Origin: Dactylis glomerata
Lineage: Eukaryota; Streptophyta; Magnoliopsida; Poales; Poaceae
Reading direction: 5' to 3'
Assembly (NCBI GenBank): GCA_007115705.1
Contig: QXEO01000553.1
Location: 16,042,922-16,106,921 of the forward strand
Length of the DNA stretch: 64,000 nt
Below are positions 63,618 to 64,000 of this stretch, piece by piece (position 1 is the first letter of the stretch; each line of letters opens with the position of its first letter). The notes beneath the pieces are model-generated. The model made no database searches. It had not been told where the DNA came from and was given only the letters and a program-made list of their open reading frames with translations. A program made the translations under genes and the position numbers.

Positions 63618-63700
63618 TGTTGAGCTTCATGCACTAGCCAACGCAACCAAAAGTCCGAACTGATAGAAAGGGCTAGGCAATTCACTTATACACATCAACA
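63618..63700 (-). repeat. 3' LTR of the SMART element
   Basis: 83 bp, plus-strand TGTTGAGCTTCATGC to CACATCAACA. It differs from the other LTR at 63664 (A against G). Confidence 0.93.
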
Positions 63701-63811
63701 CCCCTCCTCACGTGTGACGAATCAAGGGAGAAGAGAAGGTCAACACGTGGAACTCAGAGGTAGGCACAATACGCCTTGTACTCGAACTTGAGACCCTGCG
63801 CTCTGATACCA

Positions 63812-63894
63812 TGTTGAGCTTCATGCACTAGCCAACGCAACCAAAAGTCCGAACTGATGGAAAGGGCTAGGCAATTCACTTATACACATCAACA
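63812..63894 (-). repeat. 5' LTR of the SMART element
   Basis: 83 bp, adjacent to the tRNA-Met primer site on its plus-strand left side. Confidence 0.93.
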
Positions 63895-64000
63895 GCTACA
63901 TCTACCTTTCAACAGTTCACTAGCTTCACTAATCTCAAAACGTTCTCATAAATAATGATCAAGCACGATAAGGATGAGATGACATGCATAACACCTACAA

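Larger units (their letters stand above)
63618..63894 (-). mobile_element. SMART/TRIM miniature LTR retrotransposon in an intron
   Basis: 277 bp with two 83-bp LTRs (63618-63700 and 63812-63894) that differ by one base, both TG...CA, and the exact duplication GCTAC (63613-63617 and 63895-63899). On the minus strand the primer site TGGTATCAGAG (63811-63801), complementary to initiator tRNA-Met, follows the LTR at 63812-63894, and a purine run CGTGAGGAGGGG (63712-63701) precedes the other. No coding capacity. Size and sequence fit the SMART elements of grasses. It lies in the intron upstream of the ARGLU1-like exon, in the same orientation as the gene. Confidence 0.95.

Overview
The window is plant nuclear DNA, almost certainly from a grass and probably a Pooideae (wheat, barley, oat or ryegrass relative). 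I infer this from an Angela/BARE-like Copia LTR, Sabrina-like Athila LTRs that begin TGATACGTC, a SMART miniature LTR element, a Stowaway MITE, and a plant-type spliced gene. There is no bacterial content. About 87% of the window (1-55714) is nested LTR retrotransposons. Only the right end holds host sequence, with one recognisable gene exon.

Layout. The oldest layer in the left part is an Angela-like Copia element. Its degenerate 3' internal end is at 8758-10163, and its 3' LTR is split into 10164-10247, 11897-13119 and 54763-55234. Three things landed in it: a Tekay-type chromovirus (1-8757, continuing off the left edge), a solo Sabrina-like LTR (10248-11891, TSD TGCTA), and a larger Sabrina-like gag-only element B (13120-54757, TSD AGCTC). 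The 5' LTR of B took two further hits three bases apart: a solo Tekay-type LTR (13386-17720, TSD GAGGG) and a complete gag-only element A (17729-26414, TSD GGGAG). Inside B a single N at 30393 marks an abrupt change to the 5' half of an inverted Tat-type element (30394-35460). This abuts an exonuclease-like gene fragment and AT-rich sequence with a 325-bp foldback. Next is an A-type LTR (37154-53782) split by a full-length Tat-lineage element (37498-52578, LTRs of 929 bp each, TSD CTGGG). The A-type LTR then fuses, at a 4-bp microhomology, to the middle of B's 3' LTR.

The two most interesting loci are both genes carried by retrotransposons. (1) The Tat element carries, antisense and downstream of pol, a gene that I resolve into seven exons (50567 to 46112, minus strand). 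All six introns are GT-AG with compatible phases, and a TATA box lies upstream on the same strand. Its N-terminal domain resembles the 'putative gypsy-type transposon' family, followed by a coiled coil and an acidic tail. (2) The Tekay 3' LTR and the diverged solo LTR both carry two small coding-like exons in the R/U5 part. Frame, intron phases, an unusual GC intron donor, a tryptophan-rich motif and the stop position are shared between them.

Right part (55235-64000). This holds a second Copia LTR fragment, a TIR DNA transposon (55715-56722), two copies of a palindrome-ended MITE family, a 798-bp poly-A retrosequence with a 19-bp target duplication, and a 215-bp Stowaway MITE. At the end is a minus-strand exon of an ARGLU1-like coiled-coil protein gene, whose upstream intron holds a perfect SMART element (63618-63894, TSD GCTAC). 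Boundaries, TSDs and splice phases were read by eye. Family names are from memory and were not checked against a database.
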